From Candidatus Gorgonimonas eunicellae (GTDB lineage Bacteria > Pseudomonadota > Gammaproteobacteria > Pseudomonadales > Endozoicomonadaceae): DNA of 36,851 nucleotides. Shown in pieces: positions 26,149-35,292 of this stretch. Location: assembly GCA_929200395.1 (NCBI GenBank), contig CAKMZJ010000015.1, forward strand, positions 1 through 36,851, read 5' to 3'. A model generated the notes under the pieces. The model saw nothing but the letters and a program-made list of their open reading frames with translations, did not search any database and was not told the origin of the DNA. Position 1 is the first letter of the stretch. Each line of letters begins with the position of its first letter. The position numbers were made by a program, and so were the translations under genes.

Positions 26149-26285
26149 AGGATATTATATTTGCTAGGCTAAGCATCTGTTATTTTTAAAAATACGAGTT
26201 TTAAGTAGCATATACTTTTAGCCTCTAATCTAGATATTGTTTTAATACAAGCACTGTTTTAAGTATTGTTATGTGGTTTTAAAGA

Positions 26286-26312
26286 TATACACCTTCTACT
26301 TGAAGGTGTATA
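26286..26312. repeat. short hairpin repeat, copy B
   Basis: A perfect 10-bp inverted repeat TATACACCTT/AAGGTGTATA around loop CTACTTG, nearly identical to the copy at 212-240. Confidence 0.75.
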
Positions 26313-26494
26313 GATATCCCTTGCAGATAAAAAGCACATTATTTAGGTAGTGGATTTTTGTTTTTTAAACGAAGTGTCAGCTTTAAAAATTAAAGTCGTT
26401 TAACCTCAAAAACTTGTTATCAAGAGCAAACAAAATGTTTAACTCTCTTTGAGAATATACATTCAATTACACATTTTTATCTAGTTTAAGGTAT

Positions 26495-26522
26495 TACGTA
26501 TCTTCTAGTAGAAAGTGTATAA
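26495..26522. repeat. short hairpin repeat, degenerate copy
   Basis: TTACGTATCTTCTAGTAGAA then AGTGTATA resembles the hairpin family in the centre and right arm; the left arm is degraded. Confidence 0.35.
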
Positions 26523-26839
26523 ACTATGTGCGCTCAATTATCTATATCTTAGTACTTAAGATTATTGTTTTGTTAAAATATAGAAATTTATTTTAACGGC
26601 AACTATGTACCTTGCGATGAATATGCAGGTTTCCATAACTATTAGAAAGTTTTAATTTATTTTTAAGGTGTTAAGTAAAGAGGAATACTTTTTAGAATTC
26701 CTGGGATATTTTGCCAAAAATTAAATTTTTTATAAGAGTTATATGCTTGTATAAATTCAAATAGCAAGTAAATAATGTTGCGGTTTATTTATAGCAGTTA
26801 ATTTTGCTGCATTGTTGTAATTAAGCAAAGAGGCAGAGT

Positions 26840-28327
26840 ATGAGTAAAGAAATTCTGTTAGTGGTTGAATTAGTTTCTAATGAAAAAGGTGTGTCTCCAG
26901 AAGTTATTTTTGAATCTTTAGAATATGCATTAGAAACAGCGGTTAAAAAGAAATATTCAAATGATATAGATGTGAAAGCTAGTATAGACAGAAAAACAGG
27001 AGATCAGACTACTGTAAGACGTAAGTTAGTTGTTAATGATGAGGAATTTGATCCTGAAAATATTAATCATATCAAACTGTCTGAAGCTAAACAGCTAGAT
27101 GAAAACGTACAAGTAAACGACACAGTTGAAGAAACCATTGATTCTCGCGAGTTTAGTCGGGTTGCCACACAAATGGCTAAGCAATCTATCTTTAGCAAAA
27201 TAAAACTTGCTGAAAAAGTTAAATCAGCTGAATTATTTAAAGATAAAGTGGGAACTTTAGTAAAAGGTACTGTAAAAAAAGTAACCCGAGATAAACTAAT
27301 TGTAGATCTTGCTAACAAAGCAGAAGGAATTATAAAAAAAGATTTATTAATTCCCAAGGAGCATTTTAGAACTGGCGATCATATAAAAGCTTTTCTAAAA
27401 GAGATAGTAGATGACGCTAGCAAACCACAGATTATTTTATCAAGAATAGAACCACGTTTCATTATAGAACTATTTAGATTAGAAGTGCCTGAAATCCTTG
27501 AAGAAATCATTGAAATTAAGAGTGCATCACGAGATCCAGGATCAAGAGCTAAAATATCTGTAAAAACAAATGATGGCCGCATTGATCCTATAGGTGCCTG
27601 TGTTGGCATGCGTGGCTCTAGAGTTCAAGCTGTTTCAAATGAACTTTGTAACGAGAGAGTTGATGTTGTGCTTTATGATCAAGATCCAGTTCAGTATGCT
27701 ATAAATGCAATGCAACCAGCTGAAGTGATTTCTGTCATAGTAGATGAAAACAACAAAAGTATGGATCTAGTAGTGTCTGAAGATAATTTAGCACAGTCTA
27801 TAGGTCGTGGCGGTCAGAATGTTAAATTAGCAAGTGATTTAATTGGCTGGCAGCTAAATGTTATGTCTGAAAAACAAGCCGTATCAGAAAAGGCAAAAGC
27901 TATAGAAAGTCTTATTAGTATGCTAGATATAACTAACGATTTAGCTAAATCACTATACACCGAGGGTTTTCAAAGTTTAAAAGAAATTGACTGCGCACCA
28001 GCCGAAGAATTTGCATCTGCTACCGGTGTTACACTGGAGCTTGCAAAAGAGTTACAAGCAAAAGCTAAAGATAAATTACTAACTTTAGAACTTGCTAAAC
28101 AAGAAAAACTTGAAGCATCAACAACCCCTTCTGAAGATTTACTAAATATGGAAGGAATGGATGCGGATCTAGCTACTAAATTAGCTAGAAATGGGATTAT
28201 ATCCATGGAAGATTTAGCAGATCAATCAATAGATGAATTGCTAGTAATTGAAGGCATCGACGTAGATAAAGCGGGAGAGCTAATTATGACTGCACGCAAA
28301 CCATGGTTTGATAGTGCTAGTAATTAA
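26840..28327 (+). CDS. nusA: transcription termination/antitermination factor NusA
   Basis: RNA-polymerase-binding elongation factor. An N-terminal domain (1-125), S1 domain (about 134-200), two KH domains (about 230-345, with the KH signature IGRGGQNVKLASDL), and two C-terminal acidic helix-hairpin repeats (about 360-420 and 430-490) are visible. The total of 495 matches the E. coli form, and presence of both C-terminal repeats is a gammaproteobacterial trait. infB follows 26 bases later. Confidence 0.96.
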   Translation: MSKEILLVVELVSNEKGVSPEVIFESLEYALETAVKKKYSNDIDVKASIDRKTGDQTTVRRKLVVNDEEFDPENINHIKLSEAKQLDENVQVNDTVEETIDSREFSRVATQMAKQSIFSKIKLAEKVKSAELFKDKVGTLVKGTVKKVTRDKLIVDLANKAEGIIKKDLLIPKEHFRTGDHIKAFLKEIVDDASKPQIILSRIEPRFIIELFRLEVPEILEEIIEIKSASRDPGSRAKISVKTNDGRIDPIGACVGMRGSRVQAVSNELCNERVDVVLYDQDPVQYAINAMQPAEVISVIVDENNKSMDLVVSEDNLAQSIGRGGQNVKLASDLIGWQLNVMSEKQAVSEKAKAIESLISMLDITNDLAKSLYTEGFQSLKEIDCAPAEEFASATGVTLELAKELQAKAKDKLLTLELAKQEKLEASTTPSEDLLNMEGMDADLATKLARNGIISMEDLADQSIDELLVIEGIDVDKAGELIMTARKPWFDSASN

Positions 28328-28353
28328 GTTGATCGCTAATAGGAGAAGTGTAA

Positions 28354-30855
28354 ATGGCAGAAGTTACCGTAGAACGGCTCGCCGCAGTAGTTGGTGTTTC
28401 GGTTGAGCGTTTATTAAAACAGCTAAAAGATGCTGGTGTAGGGAAAAAATCCCAAGATGAAGTTATTAACCTTGAGGAAAAACAAAAACTTTTAACATAT
28501 TTAAAACAAGTTCATACAGATACTGGAAATAACACAGAACAAGAAAAACATGCAGATGGCAAAAAGTTAGAAAATAAAGCAAAATCGCCTTTTAAATCAA
28601 AAGGCAAAGTAATTGTTAATGTTGAAGTTAGAAAAAAGAGACCTATAGTAAAAGCAGAAACTCCTAAGGCTAAGGATTATAAAGCTAATAAAAAAAGACC
28701 TACTAAACACCAAGGTGCTAAGCCAGAGTTTAAGAATACAGCTGGAGCTAAGTATGACAAAAGTAGGGGAGAAAAAAATACTACAGATAAAAACTCAAGA
28801 GTAGTTAATAAGAAACCATCTTCCTTTGCGCCTGCGTCTGCCCCGGTTACTCATGCAGATAAATTTTCTAATCAACCTATACCTGCTACTGACAGCAGAA
28901 GGGCAAAGAAAAAAAACAAGCACAAGGATAATAAATTTGAATCAGATGGCTTTAAAGGTAAACAAGGTGGTAAAAAATCTCGTTATGATGGTAGAGATGA
29001 ATGGAAATCTAAACGTAACAAAAGCTCTAGGGCGTCAGCTCCAGAGTCAGTAGCTATGCATGGCTTTACCAAGCCTACTGCTCCTGTTGTGAGAGATATA
29101 GAAATCCCTGAAACTATAATTGTTGCTGAATTAGCAAATAGAATGGCAGTTAAAGCAGCAGATGTTATTAAGGTCTTATTCAAAATGGGATCTATGGCTA
29201 CAATTAACCAAGTTATCGATCAGGAAACAGCTTGTATTGTAGTCGAAGAAATGGGACATAAATACAAACTGGTAAAAGCAGACTATCTTGAAGACTCTTT
29301 ATTAGAAAATAAAGATGATGACACTTATCAAAAATATCCTCGTTCTCCTGTTGTTACTGTTATGGGACACGTAGACCATGGTAAAACATCATTATTAGAT
29401 TATATTCGTAAAGCTAAAGTCCAATCTGGAGAGTCTGGAGGTATTACTCAACATATAGGTGCTTATCATGTTGATACTGATCATGGCGGCATTACTTTTC
29501 TTGATACTCCAGGACACGCAGCATTTACAGCAATGAGAGCACGAGGAGCTAAAGTAACAGATATAGTAGTTTTAGTTGTTGCTGCAGATGACGGCGTGAT
29601 GCCACAAACAGAAGAAGCAATCAATCACGCTAAAGCTGCTGAAGTTCCTATTATAGTGGCTGTAAATAAAATTGATAAACCCGAAGCTGATTTAGAACGT
29701 GTTAAAACTGAATTATCTGGTAGAAATGTCGTTCCAGACGAATGGGGTGGAGATTCCCAGTTTATTCCTGTTTCCGCTTTAACTGGTGAAGGCATAGATA
29801 ATCTATTAGAAGGCATTAGTAATGAGTCTGAGCTATTAGAGTTACAAGCTTCTAAAGAAGGATTAGCTAGAGGTACAGTTGTTGAATCACGAATAGACAA
29901 AGGGCGTGGCGTGGTAACTACTGCTTTAGTACAAAATGGTCTATTAAAGATGGGCGACTATGTTCTGGCAGGACATAACTCAGGTCGTATCAGAGCTATC
30001 ATCAGCGATTCAGGAAAACCTCTTGAAACAGCAGGGCCATCTACCCCAGTTGAAATTTTAGGAATAGATGGAGTTCCTAATGCTGGGGATGAATTAGTAG
30101 TCTTAAATGATGAACGTAAAATACGTGAAATCGCTGATATGCGACAAACTAGATTCCGCGAAGGTAAACTGGCTAAGCAACAAGCTACTAATTTAGAAAA
30201 CCTCATGCATAGCATGAAGTCTAGCGCTCAGAAAAAGAAAAATCTTAACATTGTCTTAAAAACTGATGTAAGAGGATCACTAGAAGCATTAGTAGATTCA
30301 TTGCAAAAACTTGGTAATGAAGAAGTATGTGTTAACGTTATTTCAAGCGGAGTAGGCGGAATCAATGAAACAGATGCTAATTTAGCTTTAGCTTCTAATG
30401 CCGTATTAGTTGGCTTTAATGTCAGAGCAGACTCGTTATCAAGAAAAGTTATAGAAGCAGAACAGCTAGACTTAAGATACTACAGCATTATTTATGATGT
30501 ACTTGATGATGTAGAGAAAGCATTGTCAGGAATGTTAGGGTCTGATGCTCGTGAAGAAATCTGCGGTGTGGCAGAAGTACGTCAAGTGTTTAGCGGTGCA
30601 AAATTCGGTTATATTGCTGGCTGTATAGTTCTTGAAGGAACAGTTCATCGGAATAAAAAAATACGCGTATTACGTGATGACGTAGTAATTTTTGAAGGTG
30701 AGCTTGAGTCTTTAAAACGCTTTAAAGATGATGTAAATGAAGTGAAACAAGGTACAGAATGTGGTATAGCTGTTAAAAGTTATAATGATGTAAAAGAAGG
30801 TGACAAAATAGAAGTTTTCCAAGTAGTCCAAGTACAAAGAACTTTATCTTCTTAA
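28354..30855 (+). CDS. infB: translation initiation factor IF-2
   Basis: GTPase that delivers initiator tRNA to the 30S subunit. An N-terminal IF2 domain (1-51), a long Lys-rich low-complexity linker (about 60-240), a second N-type domain (about 248-310), and the G domain with GHVDHGKT (338-345), DTPGHA (384-389) and NKID (438-441) precede domains II to IV. The length of 833 is usual. A strong terminator sits directly after it. Confidence 0.97.
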   Translation: MAEVTVERLAAVVGVSVERLLKQLKDAGVGKKSQDEVINLEEKQKLLTYLKQVHTDTGNNTEQEKHADGKKLENKAKSPFKSKGKVIVNVEVRKKRPIVKAETPKAKDYKANKKRPTKHQGAKPEFKNTAGAKYDKSRGEKNTTDKNSRVVNKKPSSFAPASAPVTHADKFSNQPIPATDSRRAKKKNKHKDNKFESDGFKGKQGGKKSRYDGRDEWKSKRNKSSRASAPESVAMHGFTKPTAPVVRDIEIPETIIVAELANRMAVKAADVIKVLFKMGSMATINQVIDQETACIVVEEMGHKYKLVKADYLEDSLLENKDDDTYQKYPRSPVVTVMGHVDHGKTSLLDYIRKAKVQSGESGGITQHIGAYHVDTDHGGITFLDTPGHAAFTAMRARGAKVTDIVVLVVAADDGVMPQTEEAINHAKAAEVPIIVAVNKIDKPEADLERVKTELSGRNVVPDEWGGDSQFIPVSALTGEGIDNLLEGISNESELLELQASKEGLARGTVVESRIDKGRGVVTTALVQNGLLKMGDYVLAGHNSGRIRAIISDSGKPLETAGPSTPVEILGIDGVPNAGDELVVLNDERKIREIADMRQTRFREGKLAKQQATNLENLMHSMKSSAQKKKNLNIVLKTDVRGSLEALVDSLQKLGNEEVCVNVISSGVGGINETDANLALASNAVLVGFNVRADSLSRKVIEAEQLDLRYYSIIYDVLDDVEKALSGMLGSDAREEICGVAEVRQVFSGAKFGYIAGCIVLEGTVHRNKKIRVLRDDVVIFEGELESLKRFKDDVNEVKQGTECGIAVKSYNDVKEGDKIEVFQVVQVQRTLSS

Positions 30856-30863
30856 TACCTACG

Positions 30864-30910
30864 TTCAAGATATGGGATTATTTTGTAAAATCCATATCTT
30901 GAATTTTTTT
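30864..30910 (+). terminator. rho-independent terminator after infB
   Basis: Perfect 12-bp stem TTCAAGATATGG/CCATATCTTGAA with a 16-base loop is followed by seven T residues. It lies between infB and rbfA, which are normally one transcript, so it would attenuate or split the operon. Confidence 0.85.
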
Positions 30911-30946
30911 AGTGTTCATTCAATTTATTTTTAGTAGTTATCAGTT

Positions 30947-31324
30947 ATGGCAAAAGAGTTTAGCAGAACACAACGAGTTGCGGATGTTATTCAAAAAGAA
31001 GTAGCTCAAATCATTCAAAGAGATGTCAAAGACCCTAGATTAGGAATGGTAACCATTTTGGATGTTAATATTAGCAAAGATTTATTTTTTGCTGACATTC
31101 ATGTATCCCTTCTAGATCTTGATGGCAAAGATTTAGCACCTAGGTTTGCTATATTAAAAAATGCTGAGGGCTTTATTCGTGCTTCTTTGAGTAAAAAAAT
31201 CAAACTGAGAGTTATTCCTGAGATTAGATTTCATTTAGATGAAAGCTCTAAACGTAGCAATTATATATCTGACCTTATAGATAAAGCGATTGCTAGAGAC
31301 AATCAAAATGGCGGAAATAATTAA
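30947..31324 (+). CDS. rbfA: ribosome-binding factor A
   Basis: Small KH-fold protein for 16S rRNA 5'-end maturation. Family blocks are REFSRT-type start (FSRTQRVADVIQKEVAQII), the DPRLGMVTILDV block and the C-terminal RFHLDESSKRSNYI. The length of 125 is normal. truB follows directly (3 bases between stop and start). Confidence 0.94.
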   Translation: MAKEFSRTQRVADVIQKEVAQIIQRDVKDPRLGMVTILDVNISKDLFFADIHVSLLDLDGKDLAPRFAILKNAEGFIRASLSKKIKLRVIPEIRFHLDESSKRSNYISDLIDKAIARDNQNGGNN

Positions 31325-31327
31325 CTA

Positions 31328-32296
31328 GTGGCAATGCATAAAAAAAAATTAAAGAGAAAGATTAACGGTATTTTTCTTCTTAACAAGCCTATTGACATTA
31401 GCTCAAACAAAATTTTACAAAAAGTTAAGCATATTTTTTGTGCAGAAAAAGCTGGGCATACTGGTACTTTAGATCCTCTAGCTACTGGAGTTTTGCCTAT
31501 ATTTTTTGGCAGAACCACAAAGTTTTGTCAATATTGCATTGATGCAGATAAAGGATATATCGCTACTGTAAAATTAGGAATTGCTACTACTACAGGAGAT
31601 GCAGAAGGAGATATAGTTAAAACTTTAGCTGTTGATGTGTCTTCTAGTCTGTTACAAAAAACTTTGAAAAGTTTTTGTGGCTTAATAGATCAAGTTCCTA
31701 GTATCTATTCTGCTTTAAAATATAAAGGCAAAAAATTATACGAATATGCGCGCCAAGGAATAGATGTTCCTATAGCTAAAAGATCTATCAATATATATAA
31801 AATTGAGTTATTAGATTACAATTCTTCAGATACTTTTACCATTAAAGTTTATTGTTCAAAAGGGACTTATATAAGGACTCTAGCTGAAGATATTGGTATT
31901 GCATTAGGTACAGTGGCACATATTACTAAATTGCATCGTTTCAAAGCCGGAGATTTTTTAGATGCAGATACTATTACTATTGAACAACTGCAAGATAGCA
32001 TAGTAGAAAATACATCCTCTAGTGCTGATAAATTTATTACTTTAGATAACAATTTATTAAGATCCGATAAAGCAGTTCTCTGTTTTGATAGTATATTAGT
32101 TAATAACGAAGATATTACTTTTTTAAAACAAGGGGCTTCTGTAAAGTTAGATGCAATAATAAATAACTACGAAGAAGACACAATTTTACGAATTTACGCC
32201 GGTAATGATAAAAAAGTAATAACCAATAACGAGTTTATAGGTTTAGGAAAAATAAAGGATAATAGCCTTTATCCAAAATGCATACTGCATACATGA
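31328..32296 (+). CDS. truB: tRNA pseudouridine(55) synthase TruB
   Basis: Forms pseudouridine 55 in tRNA T-arms. The catalytic motif AGHTGTLDPLATGVLP contains the nucleophile D49. Also visible are the N-terminal GIFLLNKPIDISSN block, IDQVPSIYSALKYKGKKLYEYAR, and CSKGTYIRTLAEDIG. The 322-residue length includes a C-terminal PUA-like region. GTG start (an ATG two codons later is possible). rpsO, the usual next gene, is absent. Confidence 0.95.
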   Translation: MAMHKKKLKRKINGIFLLNKPIDISSNKILQKVKHIFCAEKAGHTGTLDPLATGVLPIFFGRTTKFCQYCIDADKGYIATVKLGIATTTGDAEGDIVKTLAVDVSSSLLQKTLKSFCGLIDQVPSIYSALKYKGKKLYEYARQGIDVPIAKRSINIYKIELLDYNSSDTFTIKVYCSKGTYIRTLAEDIGIALGTVAHITKLHRFKAGDFLDADTITIEQLQDSIVENTSSSADKFITLDNNLLRSDKAVLCFDSILVNNEDITFLKQGASVKLDAIINNYEEDTILRIYAGNDKKVITNNEFIGLGKIKDNSLYPKCILHT

Positions 32297-32444
32297 ATAA
32301 TTTTATTTGCTAAAAAGCTAATTGCCTTCTAGCTATTTGTGATTATAAATTTAAAAAATAGCCTTTTTTAAAATAACAATGTATCTTGTCTTAGTTCAAA
32401 CTTGAATATCTTAAATTTAAAATATTTATTTTGTGAGTTTTTAT

Positions 32445-33605
32445 ATGTCTAATAATATATTATTTACTTCTGAATCAGTTTCCGAAGGACACCCAGATAA
32501 AATAGCAGATCAAATTTCAGACGCTATTTTAGATGCTATTTTAAAAGATGACAAAGACGCTAGAGTAGCTGTAGAAACTTTAGTAAAAACAGGTATGGTC
32601 TTAGTTGCTGGTGAAGTACGAACCGATACCTATGTAGATATAGAACAAATTGTTAGAGACGTTGTAACAAGTGCTGGATATAATCATGGCGATCTCGGAT
32701 TTGACGGCGAATGCGTAGCTGTTTTAAATGCTATTGGTAAACAATCAGCTGATATATCTATAGGAGTAGATGCAACCTGTGAAGCAGATATCGGAGCAGG
32801 TGATCAAGGCATGATGTTTGGTTACGCTACTCGCGAAACCCCAGAATATATGCCCGCTCCAATAGCTTACTCTCATAGACTAATGTTACGCCAGGCAGAA
32901 CTAAGAAAAAACGGTAAATTAGGTTGGTTGAGACCAGATGCTAAAGCACAAGTTACCTTAGCTTATGACTCTAAGGGTAAAATTTTAGGAGTAGACTCTA
33001 TAGTTTTATCAACACAACATAATCCAGGAGTAACAATACAAGAAATTCGTAGCGATGTAATGGAATATATAATAAAACCCACTATTCCAGCGGAATGGCT
33101 AAATAAAAATACTAAATATCATATAAACCCAACAGGAAAATTTGAAATAGGCGGACCGGTAGGAGACTGTGGGTTAACCGGAAGAAAGCTTATGGTAGAT
33201 ACTTATGGTGGCATGGCTAGACATGGCGGAGGTGCTTTTTCAGGAAAAGACCCTTCAAAGGTGGATAGATCCGCTGCTTATGCATGTAGATACGTGGCTA
33301 AAAATATAGTAGCAGCAGGCTTAGCAGATAGATGCGAAATACAGGTATCCTATGCTATAGGAGTATCACAACCTACCTCAATATCTATTAACACTTTCAA
33401 TACTAGTTCATATACATCTGAAGAATTAATTAAAGCAATAAAAAAGTGTTTTGATTTTAGCGTAGGTGGAATAATAGACTATTTAGATCTTAAAAAACCT
33501 ATTTATCGTAAAACATCATGCTACGGGCATTTTGGACGTTCAGAAGCAAACTTTAGCTGGGAGAAAACAGATCTAGTAGCTATGTTGCAAAAAGAGTTAT
33601 CATAA
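32445..33605 (+). CDS. metK: S-adenosylmethionine synthetase
   Basis: Makes SAM from methionine and ATP. The ATG at 32445 gives 386 residues and places [13 protein letters not shown] at 11-23 as usual; a GTG four codons earlier is not needed. Active-site blocks are [32 protein letters not shown], and [19 protein letters not shown]. Complete, ending in YGHFGR and a Trp-containing tail. No SAM riboswitch was recognised in the 148-base upstream spacer. Confidence 0.97.
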   Translation: MSNNILFTSESVSEGHPDKIADQISDAILDAILKDDKDARVAVETLVKTGMVLVAGEVRTDTYVDIEQIVRDVVTSAGYNHGDLGFDGECVAVLNAIGKQSADISIGVDATCEADIGAGDQGMMFGYATRETPEYMPAPIAYSHRLMLRQAELRKNGKLGWLRPDAKAQVTLAYDSKGKILGVDSIVLSTQHNPGVTIQEIRSDVMEYIIKPTIPAEWLNKNTKYHINPTGKFEIGGPVGDCGLTGRKLMVDTYGGMARHGGGAFSGKDPSKVDRSAAYACRYVAKNIVAAGLADRCEIQVSYAIGVSQPTSISINTFNTSSYTSEELIKAIKKCFDFSVGGIIDYLDLKKPIYRKTSCYGHFGRSEANFSWEKTDLVAMLQKELS

Positions 33606-33624
33606 CACACAAGGTAGATAAAAA

Positions 33625-33775
33625 CTCTAAATTCTAGAGCTAGAGCACAAGATATAATTCGAAGGAAAACATCGATAAAATACCTTTACTTTACAAGGTG
33701 TTTTAACGATGAAATAACTCGCTATATCTTGATGTAGTCATCACAATCCATGAAACACTGACAACCTCTATATCT
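33625..33775 (+). repeat. dispersed element, diverged copy (copy 6)
   Basis: The terminal repeats are not recognisable, but the structured core is: outer stem CAAGATATA/TATATCTTG (33648-33656/33723-33731), inner stem AAAACATC/GGTGTTTT (33666-33673/33697-33704), the internal-loop block ATTCGAAGG and the block TTTTAACGATGAA, then CTTGATGTAGTC and GAAACACTGAC, which align with the right half of copies 1 and 4. Confidence 0.6.
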
Positions 33776-33909
33776 TATAAATACCTATTAAAAGTATACA
33801 TTTTAATAGTTATAAAAAAAAAATTATTATAATAATTTGTATTATAACAGGTTAATTACACCTAGAGATAAGAAGATGATATATACTCATATGTAAGAAG
33901 GTATATAGT

Positions 33910-33979
33910 GTTGGCAATTATTATTTAGTGTTGTTTACGGATAAATAGCAAGATTTAAGGCTGTATGGTAATTGCCGAC
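33910..33979 (+). promoter_or_regulatory. long-range stem in the leader of the 102-aa gene
   Basis: GTTGGCAATTA (33910-33920) pairs with TAATTGCCGAC (33969-33979) over 11 bp with one G-T pair, enclosing 48 bases and ending 34 bases before the next start codon. It could be a structured 5' leader. No known riboswitch class was recognised. Confidence 0.35.
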
Positions 33980-34013
33980 ATTGCAAGTATTGGCACTTGG
34001 AGGATAGTCTACT

Positions 34014-34322
34014 ATGCATAGTAATCATTTTACATTGACAATTAGTCAAAGCAATTCAGATGGTGGTGACTTTGCAATACATATCAAGGAGCCAAATAAA
34101 CAAGAAAAATTATTAGTGCATTTACGGTTTATGCCTTCCGCTATATTTGATGCTGCATATCTAGATAGTGTATTGGAATTATTAACTAAAATGTTAGCAA
34201 GGCGCGTGATAGAATGGCAAGTAGCTCCTGAAGATTCAAATATTTCATTAGAAGATCAGGAAGAGGCTAAAGAGGTTGTTGATCGTGTTCTTGATAAAAT
34301 AAAGAAAAGCTCTATTGGTTAA
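34014..34322 (+). CDS. unknown 102-aa protein
   Basis: ATG preceded by TTGGAGGA with good spacing. The protein is soluble with mixed alpha/beta character: N-terminal beta-like TLTISQSNSDGGDFAIHI, then amphipathic helices (AYLDSVLELLTKMLARRVIE), and an acidic/basic C-terminal helix (EEAKEVVDRVLDKIKK). No motif or family recognised. Convergent with the prepilin peptidase gene. Confidence 0.6.
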   Translation: MHSNHFTLTISQSNSDGGDFAIHIKEPNKQEKLLVHLRFMPSAIFDAAYLDSVLELLTKMLARRVIEWQVAPEDSNISLEDQEEAKEVVDRVLDKIKKSSIG

Positions 34323-34346
34323 TTAGTGCTATAGTTGTATAGTGTT

Positions 34347-34367
34347 GCTTTTGTGGTACACAAAAGC
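34347..34367 (+). terminator. hairpin after the 102-aa gene
   Basis: Perfect 9-bp inverted repeat GCTTTTGTG/CACAAAAGC with a 3-base loop, 25 bases after the stop. No T-run follows directly, so it may act as a weak terminator or 3'-end protecting hairpin. Confidence 0.45.
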
Positions 34368-34374
34368 AGTGTAG

Positions 34375-34398
34375 AAAAAACAGCTTTGGCTGTTTTAG
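34375..34398 (-). terminator. rho-independent terminator for the prepilin peptidase gene
   Basis: On the minus strand AAAACAGC, loop CAAA, GCTGTTTTTT: an 8-bp stem followed by a T-run, 15 bases after the minus-strand stop. Confidence 0.65.
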
Positions 34399-34412
34399 CA
34401 AAGTAGCTTGTA

Positions 34413-35219
34413 TTAGTATGAGAACATTGCTATACAAGCTGCTGCTATTATTAAAAATGGACCAAATGGAAACGCTGTTGATCTTGTAATTTTTTTTAAT
34501 AAAATCATAGTTAACCCAAATAATGTTCCTGTAATAGATGCTGCCAATAATATAGCAGGTAGTTTCATCACGCCAAACCAAGCACCAAAAGCAGCAAACA
34601 ACTTAAAATCTCCATATCCTATCCCTTCTTTACCTGTAAAAAATTTAAATGTCATATGCACCAACCAAAGTGATATATAACCTACAGCACTACCAATAAT
34701 GGCTTGTTGTGATGTAACCAGTAGATCAAAGCTGTTAATTAGTAACCCTATCCATAATAACGTTAATGTCAGCTCATCAGGTAATAACTGGGTTTTAATA
34801 TCTATAGCTGCTAGAGGTATAAGAAACCAAAATAGAATGCAAAAAGCGATAGAAAGTACAGTAACCCCATATAAATAAACTATTAAAAATGTACATGCAC
34901 TTGTTAAAATTTCTATTATAGGTAAAATGATAGAAGATTTTTTTTTACATGAAAAATAATCAACTATAGGTAAATAACACCACCAAGCAAGGCTATTACT
35001 AAAATAATACTGCCATAAATTAGAACTATTATTTATTTTTTTTTTATTATCTATGTTTGGAAATAAAAATTCTTGGCTATCGGTTTTCCATGTATACATT
35101 AATTTAGCAGGAAGCATATTAATTATGTAGTAAAGAAATTTACCTACACATAACCCTACAATTATAGCGATCAATAAAATAGCTAATTGTGGTTTGTCAT
35201 TACTATATAATTGTAACAT
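34413..35219 (-). CDS. pilD: type IV prepilin peptidase PilD-like, N-terminal zinc site lost
   Basis: Membrane aspartyl protease that removes prepilin leader peptides. The catalytic aspartates are D140 in AAIDIKTQLLPDELT and D204 in the GxGD motif GIGYGDFKL. About eight hydrophobic helices are present. The N-terminal segment VGKFLYYIINMLP corresponds to the family's GSFLNV-RLP block, but the cytoplasmic domain, which usually carries two C-x2-C pairs (zinc, N-methylation), has only isolated Cys (C81, C91). Peptidase activity looks intact; methylase activity is doubtful. The length of 268 is near normal. No pilus genes are adjacent. Confidence 0.88.
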   Translation of the reverse strand: MLQLYSNDKPQLAILLIAIIVGLCVGKFLYYIINMLPAKLMYTWKTDSQEFLFPNIDNKKKINNSSNLWQYYFSNSLAWWCYLPIVDYFSCKKKSSIILPIIEILTSACTFLIVYLYGVTVLSIAFCILFWFLIPLAAIDIKTQLLPDELTLTLLWIGLLINSFDLLVTSQQAIIGSAVGYISLWLVHMTFKFFTGKEGIGYGDFKLFAAFGAWFGVMKLPAILLAASITGTLFGLTMILLKKITRSTAFPFGPFLIIAAACIAMFSY

Positions 35220-35292
35220 ATTAGCTCCTAGCTTAATGTATAATTTAATTATTCTTATCTAAAAATAAAAAAATTAAGGTCTTTTAATAACT

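Larger units (their letters stand above)
26149..26839. other. unusually long rimP-nusA spacer
   Basis: Contains the perfect hairpin repeat at 26286-26312 and a degenerate one near 26495-26522, but no coding-like frame. It probably holds an added promoter or has grown by repeat insertion. An AGAGGCAGAGT stretch precedes the nusA ATG. Confidence 0.5.

Noticed and set aside
32297..32444. SAM riboswitch before metK
   Set aside because: The leader is AT-rich with no recognisable SAM-I, SAM-II or SAM-III core; only short imperfect stems are visible.
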